The position numbers and the translations under genes were made by a program. Positions 59,121-64,000 of a stretch of DNA of 64,000 bases are shown in pieces. The DNA lies in contig NZ_BNJG01000002.1 of the NCBI RefSeq assembly GCF_016587375.1, positions 1,488,001 through 1,552,000 on the forward strand. The letters are read 5' to 3'. The stretch comes from Ktedonobacter robiniae. Its GTDB lineage: Bacteria; Chloroflexota; Ktedonobacteria; Ktedonobacterales; Ktedonobacteraceae. Under the pieces are notes generated by a model. It ran no database searches. It was not told the DNA's origin and was given only the letters and a program-made list of their open reading frames with translations. Each line of letters opens with the position of its first letter. Position 1 is the first letter of the stretch.

Positions 59121-59921
59121 ATGACAGCAATCATTCAGGTCCGACAACTGGTGAAGCGCTTTGGCGATCACGAGGCGGTCAAGGGCATTAGCTTTGAGGT
59201 TGAACAAGGCGAGGTCTTTGGTCTGCTTGGACCCAACGGCGCGGGTAAGAGCACGACCATTAAGATGCTGACCACCTTGCTCTCGCCCACAGCGGGAGGC
59301 GCGACAGTCAACGGCTTCGATATTATCCACCAGACTAACGCGGTACGCAGTAGTATCGGCTATGTTCCCCAGGCCCTCTCAGCCGATGGTAATCTGACAG
59401 GTTTTGAGAACCTGCTCATCTTCGCGAAGTTGTATAGCCTTCCTCGCGCTCGGCGCAAGGAGCGTATTGAAGAGGTGCTCTCCTTCGTGGGCCTTACTGA
59501 TGCCAGTGGCCAGTTGGTGCGCAACTACTCTGGTGGTATGATTCGCCGGCTGGAGGTGGCGCAATCTCTGCTGCACCAGCCACGCGTGCTCTTCCTGGAT
59601 GAGCCGACAGTGGGCCTCGATCCCGTGGCGCGCCAGGCCATCTGGGACCACCTGATGCAACTTCGGCAGGAAAATGATATGACCATCTTTCTGACCACGC
59701 ATTCGATGGAAGAGGCCGATAGCCTCTGCTCGCGCATTGGCATCATGCACCGGGGCGAGATCACCGCTATCGGCACGCCGGACGAGCTCAAGGCGACGGT
59801 GGATGGCGAAGATCCTGATCTTAACGATGTGTTTGTCTACTACGCGGGCGATGCCCTGGAATCAGGAGGGAGTTACCGTGAAACTTCACGAGCAAGACGC
59901 ACGGCCCGAAGACTTGGCTAG
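59121..59921 (+). CDS. ABC-2-type exporter ATPase (DrrA-like)
   Basis: 266 residues from ATG 59121, seven bases after marR. Walker A GPNGAGKSTT (about 36-45), Q-loop IGYVPQ, signature NYSGGMIRRLEVAQSL (about 134-149), Walker B VLFLDEPTVGLDP (about 156-168) and switch LTTHSMEEAD (His). Sequence order is that of the daunorubicin-resistance (DrrA/CcmA) subfamily. It pairs with the permease gene, which overlaps its 3' end by 44 bases. Confidence 0.93.
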   Translation: MTAIIQVRQLVKRFGDHEAVKGISFEVEQGEVFGLLGPNGAGKSTTIKMLTTLLSPTAGGATVNGFDIIHQTNAVRSSIGYVPQALSADGNLTGFENLLIFAKLYSLPRARRKERIEEVLSFVGLTDASGQLVRNYSGGMIRRLEVAQSLLHQPRVLFLDEPTVGLDPVARQAIWDHLMQLRQENDMTIFLTTHSMEEADSLCSRIGIMHRGEITAIGTPDELKATVDGEDPDLNDVFVYYAGDALESGGSYRETSRARRTARRLG

Positions 59922-60759
59922 CGAACAGCTATCGTTGGCGCAACAACCCGCGACCACTATCGCGCTTCAACACTCACCTGTAGCGGTCATATCCAACTTC
60001 TTCCGCAAGACCTTTACCATCGCCGAGTGGGAGGTGCGCAAGATCCGCCACGATTTCACTGACCTGATAACGCGCGCGGTCCAGCCAGCCCTCTGGCTGC
60101 TCGTCTTTGGTGAAGTTTTTACGCGCATTCGCGCTATCCCAACGGGCAAGATTAGTTACCTGGAGTTTATGTCTCCCGGTATTCTCTCACAGAGCGTGCT
60201 CTTCATCTCGATCTTTGCTGGCATCGCCATCATCTGGGAGCGCGACCTGGGTGTGATCCATAAGTTTCTTGCCAGCCCGACGCCACGTGGCGCGCTTGTA
60301 CTGGGCAAAGCTCTCTCTACTGGCATTCGCTCGCTTCCCCAGGCCGTTGTCATCTACCTGCTGGCACTGTTGCTAGGCGTGCATATGTATATTAATCCGC
60401 TGGCGATCCTGGGTGTCCTGGTCCTGGTCATGATGGGCGCGGCCTGTTTCTCAACTCTCTCGTTGATCATCGCCTGTCTGCTGAAGACGCGTGATCGCGT
60501 CATGGGCATTGGCCAGGTAATTACCATGCCCATGTTCTTTGCCAGTAATGCCATTTATCCTATCGCTATTATGCCCTCGTGGCTTCAGGTTATCGCGCGC
60601 ATCAATCCGCTGACCTATCTCGTCGATGGTGTCCGCATGCTCATGATTGGTGACGGCATTAGTGCTCCTGCCCTGCTAGCCGATTTCGGCATCCTCTTTG
60701 TGGTCACAACCATCCTGATCATTATCGGCGCGCAGCTCTATCCACGCATCGTCCAGTAG
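59878..60759 (+). CDS. ABC-2-type exporter permease (DrrB-like)
   Basis: 293 residues from GTG 59878, which follows CAGGAGGGAGTTACC inside the ATPase gene; longer upstream starts in the frame overlap it with no ribosome site. Cytoplasmic N-terminus (about 1-60), then about six membrane helices, with the ABC-2 family patterns AVQPALWLLVFGEVF, YLEFMSPGILSQSVLF and ARINPLTYLVDGVRML. With the ATPase it should export a drug-like or hydrophobic compound under MarR control. Confidence 0.92.
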   Translation: MKLHEQDARPEDLASEQLSLAQQPATTIALQHSPVAVISNFFRKTFTIAEWEVRKIRHDFTDLITRAVQPALWLLVFGEVFTRIRAIPTGKISYLEFMSPGILSQSVLFISIFAGIAIIWERDLGVIHKFLASPTPRGALVLGKALSTGIRSLPQAVVIYLLALLLGVHMYINPLAILGVLVLVMMGAACFSTLSLIIACLLKTRDRVMGIGQVITMPMFFASNAIYPIAIMPSWLQVIARINPLTYLVDGVRMLMIGDGISAPALLADFGILFVVTTILIIIGAQLYPRIVQ

Positions 60760-60787
60760 CACGCTTGCGGTACTCAAGAAGTATACA

Positions 60788-60832
60788 TATGGGCGGGTGG
60801 CGCGGGTATTCTGCCCGCGCCACCCGCCCATA
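60788..60832. terminator. Terminator after the ABC exporter operon
   Basis: TATGGGCGGGTGGCGCGGG pairs with CCCGCGCCACCCGCCCATA over a 7-base loop, 29 bases after the permease stop. Confidence 0.7.
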
Positions 60833-60927
60833 CCCTTACATTACTGCTTGCTTCTATGCTTTGTCTTTGCTATACTCAGCTTGTGTTGGGGGAGTTGGGG
60901 ATGAAATATGCTTTGTGAAAGGAATTC

Positions 60928-63900
60928 ATGCCAAAATCACCCACTCATGCCCTTACATGGTCCTCCGAGAACAACACCTATATCCTTCATACGCCTGATA
61001 ATCCACCACAGCTATTAGTGCCAGGCGAGGAAAAGCGCAGGCTTGACTGGCTTTCAACGCACACTTCTTTCACCTTTCAAGGTCAGTATGGCCACCTGAG
61101 CATGCTGAAAGAGGGCCGGTCACGAGGGTCAGGGTACTGGTATGCCTATCATACTGTTGCTAATCATACACATAAGCGCTATATCGGACGAGGAGCCAAC
61201 CTGACGTTCGCGCGCCTGGAAGAGGTAGCCAGAGCTCTCAATAGCGAGCAGGTGCCTGCCACGCCTACGCTAATCCCGCCACCGCCTGAGACGGGGCAAA
61301 TGCTGCAACTGGTAGAGACCAGGCTCTCTCATCCCCGCTTGCCAGCTCTACTGGTAACACGCGAACGCCTGCTGGATCAGCTTGATACTGCTCTCTCCTA
61401 TCCTCTGACGCTGATCTCCGCCTCGGCTGGCTGGGGCAAGACGACACTCCTCTCCGCGTGGGCGGCCCGCTCTAACTGCTCTATTGCCTGGTTATCGTTG
61501 GATGAGCTGGACAATGATCCAGCGCGCTTCTGGATCTCTATACTCGCGGCGTTGCGTACCAGTTTGCCCAGGTTGGGCAAGACGGTCCTGGCGATGCTGC
61601 GTGCAGCACAACCTCCTCCACTTACCACCATTCTGATGACACTGCTCAATGAGTTGAGCGCCCTGGCCGAACCAATCGTGCTTGTGCTGGATGACTATCA
61701 TGTGATTGGTGAGCAATCCGTGCAAGATACATTCCTCTACCTGCTTGAGCACCTGCCAGTAGATGTACATCTTGTGATTGCCAGCCGAGTCGACCCACCG
61801 TTCCCGCTCGCGCGCCTGCGTGTTCGCAACCAGCTCTTAGAATTGAGGGACGTGGATCTACGCTTTCAGACCGAAGAGGCGGCGCACTTCTTGACGCACA
61901 CAATGGCACTCTCGCTGGAGGAGGCAGCGATAGTGACGCTGGCGAGTCGCACTGAGGGCTGGGTCGCGGGCTTACAGTTGGCGGCGCTTTCTATGCGTCA
62001 CCATGTGGACCCTTCTACCTTTGTACAGACATTTTCCGGCGGCCATCGTCACCTGTTGCATTATATACAGGAGGAAATCCTGGTTGGCCAGCCACAGGCT
62101 TTGCAGGAGTTTTTGCTCCACACCTCCATCCTCAATCAGATGACGGCCTCTCTCTGCCAGGCTGTGACCGCTCAGGCCAATAGTCGGGAGCTTCTAGAGG
62201 CAGGTGTGCGCGCTAATCTCTTCCTGGTGCCTCTAGATGAGGAGCTGCGCTGGTATCGTGTGCATGCTCTCTTTCGTGAGGCGTTGCTAGCTCGTTTACG
62301 GGCCACACAACCAGAGATGGTACCGCTGCTCCAGCAACGCGCGGCTCGCTGGCATGAGCAGCATGGGGATGTGCGAGAGGCCATTGCCTATGCCTTGCAG
62401 GCAGAAGACTACACGTATGCCGCGTCTCTCATGGAGCGCGTCGCTGACCAGATGTGGCTGCGAGGAGAAGCACAAACCTTACATACCTGGATCATGGACC
62501 TACCCGAGGCGGTGCTACAGGGGCATGCCGCGCTCGCGCTCTCCTCCGCTCTGCATCTCCTGCGTAATACACTCTATATGGCAGATAACCACCGCGCGAA
62601 AATGCGCCTCCAGGTAGAGCAGACAATTTCCGCTGTAGAGCAGATGCTCCAGCGCAGCCAACAAGACCTGCTCCCAGAGAGAGAACGAATTCGGCTCTCC
62701 AATCGCATTCGCCTGTTGCGCGGGTGGCAAGCCATGAGAGATGTGTATCAAGAAGGCGATGGCGAGCGATTGCACGCGCTCAGCCAGGAGATGCAAGAAC
62801 TGGTAAAAGATGACGAAGTGGCCTGGAAACTACCACCAACAGTCAGCATGGTCCTGAGTCACCATTTGCTTGGCGACTTCGCGCCGCTTGTGCCCTCTCT
62901 GCACAAAACGAAGGCATTGGCACAGCAGGCTCAGGATAGCTATATGCTTATTAAGATGATGCAGTGGCTGGCGAATGCCTACATGGTGACAGGTCATATG
63001 CATCTGTCTCACCAGGAGTGTTTGAATGCCCTTGAGTTGCTGGATCAGATGGGGGGGCAGATGACGACACGCGGCTACCTACACCTCACTCTGATTGAAT
63101 TGCACCTGGTGTGGAATAACCTGGCGGAGGCAAAAGCACATCTACACCACCTGTTGCAGAACGCCCGCTCCTGGCAGAATCTAGACCTCTTCATGTTGGG
63201 ATATTACTCTCAGGTTATGGTTTCTATCGCGATGGGAGACCTGGCGGAGGCGGAACAGGCGCTTCAGGAGTCCGAGGCATTGTTGGGGCGCAATAAGCTT
63301 GAAATCCATCGCGTCAAAGTAACGGCTGCACGCGTGGATCTCTGGTTGGCGCAGGGGAATCTTACAGCCACCAGGGCCTGGAGCTCCGCGTATGTCTTTG
63401 AACCAGGAGCGCTAGAAAACAACGATGAATGGGAGCACATGGCGCTGGTTCGAGCCTATATTGCCCAGAAGCAATATGCAGAGGCACAACACGTCCTGGC
63501 GCACCTCCTGGCAAACGCGGAACAGGGCCAGCGAGCATGGGATATTATCCCCCTGCTGGCACTCCAGGTCGCGGCACTCCATGGCTCTGGCGACCTCTCT
63601 CAGGCCAGGCAGATTGCAGCTCGCTTGCTAATGCTAACAGAGTCAGAGGGGCATATTCGCCCATATCTCGATGCCGGAGAAGCCATGGAACAGGTGCTTC
63701 AGAGCTTCCTCGACGACACGCCTGGTATGGAAGATACAGCCAACGTATTTCCCACTCTCTCTATCTCATATGTCTCGCTATTGCTCCAGTCCTTCAAAGA
63801 AGAGAAGGCCCGGAGAGCGCGCAAGAAGATGGAGCAAGCGTCTCAGGTAGAGCCAACACATATGCTCACACCAGGTGACAAGCCGCTCTCCCAGGTTCTT

Positions 63901-64000
63901 CTTGAACCGCTCACAACCCAGGAGCAACGAGTGTTACGTCTGCTGATAGCCGGGCAGACCTACGCGGAAATGGCAGAGACGCTGATCGTCTCGCGCAACA
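60928..64000 (+). CDS. LuxR/MalT-type large ATP-dependent regulator (3' end outside window)
   Basis: An open frame of 1024 codons from ATG 60928 (AAAGGAATTC upstream) to the window edge. An N-terminal domain (about 1-110) has GYWYAYHTVANHTHKRYIG and FARLEEVARALN. Then comes the STAND ATPase: ISASAGWGKTTLLSAWA (Walker A, about 165-181), a Walker B with LVLDDYHVIGE (about 251-261), EGWVAGLQLAAL and YRVHALFREALLARL. A long TPR-like helical region (about 470-920) follows. The last residues, LTTQEQRVLRLLIAGQTYAE, open the LuxR helix-turn-helix. MalT-type proteins activate genes on binding a ligand. Confidence 0.93.
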   Translation, partial: MPKSPTHALTWSSENNTYILHTPDNPPQLLVPGEEKRRLDWLSTHTSFTFQGQYGHLSMLKEGRSRGSGYWYAYHTVANHTHKRYIGRGANLTFARLEEVARALNSEQVPATPTLIPPPPETGQMLQLVETRLSHPRLPALLVTRERLLDQLDTALSYPLTLISASAGWGKTTLLSAWAARSNCSIAWLSLDELDNDPARFWISILAALRTSLPRLGKTVLAMLRAAQPPPLTTILMTLLNELSALAEPIVLVLDDYHVIGEQSVQDTFLYLLEHLPVDVHLVIASRVDPPFPLARLRVRNQLLELRDVDLRFQTEEAAHFLTHTMALSLEEAAIVTLASRTEGWVAGLQLAALSMRHHVDPSTFVQTFSGGHRHLLHYIQEEILVGQPQALQEFLLHTSILNQMTASLCQAVTAQANSRELLEAGVRANLFLVPLDEELRWYRVHALFREALLARLRATQPEMVPLLQQRAARWHEQHGDVREAIAYALQAEDYTYAASLMERVADQMWLRGEAQTLHTWIMDLPEAVLQGHAALALSSALHLLRNTLYMADNHRAKMRLQVEQTISAVEQMLQRSQQDLLPERERIRLSNRIRLLRGWQAMRDVYQEGDGERLHALSQEMQELVKDDEVAWKLPPTVSMVLSHHLLGDFAPLVPSLHKTKALAQQAQDSYMLIKMMQWLANAYMVTGHMHLSHQECLNALELLDQMGGQMTTRGYLHLTLIELHLVWNNLAEAKAHLHHLLQNARSWQNLDLFMLGYYSQVMVSIAMGDLAEAEQALQESEALLGRNKLEIHRVKVTAARVDLWLAQGNLTATRAWSSAYVFEPGALENNDEWEHMALVRAYIAQKQYAEAQHVLAHLLANAEQGQRAWDIIPLLALQVAALHGSGDLSQARQIAARLLMLTESEGHIRPYLDAGEAMEQVLQSFLDDTPGMEDTANVFPTLSISYVSLLLQSFKEEKARRARKKMEQASQVEPTHMLTPGDKPLSQVLLEPLTTQEQRVLRLLIAGQTYAEMAETLIVSRN

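Noticed and set aside
62172..63012. Minus-strand frames opposite the LuxR regulator
   Set aside because: The plus-strand frame is continuously open for over 1000 codons with a Walker A motif and the start of the LuxR helix-turn-helix; the opposite frames are shadows.
1..64000. tRNA, rRNA or tmRNA genes
   Set aside because: No cloverleaf with a GGTTCGAATCC-type arm or rRNA-like stretch was found by eye on either strand; a computed scan could still find a diverged one.

Overview
The window looks like part of a large Chloroflexota genome, most likely a Ktedonobacteria-type soil bacterium. This is inferred from gene content: a MalT-like LuxR regulator with a YWYAY-type N-terminal domain, an F420-dependent glucose-6-phosphate dehydrogenase, an STPK-like receptor with a DUF2690-like ectodomain, many secreted cell-wall hydrolases, and very long perfect hairpins after genes. 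No rRNA, tRNA or CRISPR was seen.

Layout. 1-7.1 kb is a plasmid-type replication and partition module: the start of parB and a complete parA on the minus strand, a perfect 58-bp palindrome, a large putative replication protein, a cluster of about 18-bp iterons, and a second initiator-like gene. The second gene is split by a frameshift near a C7 tract and carries over 20 short GACTTTT-type repeats plus an AT-rich direct repeat inside its coding sequence. A second palindrome sharing the core ATGGTTTC-NN-GAAACCAT closes the module, directly against a broken flavin monooxygenase remnant. 7.5-17.7 kb holds ordinary accessory genes: polysaccharide deacetylase, methyltransferase, small membrane proteins, PaiB-like protein, alpha/beta hydrolase, chromate transporter, L,D-transpeptidase, and a quinone oxidoreductase facing a TetR regulator with a clear operator. 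17.7-19.3 kb is a gene graveyard (Tn3-type transposase scraps, a frameshifted aldo/keto reductase, an AraC regulator fragment with an in-frame stop). 19.4-21.3 kb encodes a predicted pseudokinase receptor. 21.3-26.9 kb has an inositol-phosphatase gene and a MocR regulator facing a three-gene metabolic unit (frameshifted FMN reductase, PLP decarboxylase, PhzF). 27-41 kb mixes cell-wall enzymes (L,D-transpeptidase, C39-like peptidase, amidase) with redox genes (Gfo/Idh, P450, dodecin, FAD oxidoreductase, F420-G6PDH). 41-48 kb is signalling (OmpR/histidine kinase pair, GAF kinase), a CHAP amidase and a PhnD-like protein paired with an unknown protein. 48.6-54.3 kb has dnaE, convergent argF and an O-methyltransferase. 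54.7-64 kb has a second amidase, a PAS kinase, a MITE-like inverted repeat, a MarR-ABC exporter operon with a readable promoter and operator, and a LuxR/MalT regulator running off the end.

How it fits together. Housekeeping genes (dnaE, argF) lie on the same DNA as an iteron/ParAB replication module, so the window may come from a chromid or megaplasmid, or from a chromosome with an integrated plasmid. Several regulator-target pairs are readable from divergent or operonic layout. Three single-base frameshifts occur (second initiator, aldo/keto reductase, FMN reductase); each could be real decay or a sequence error.
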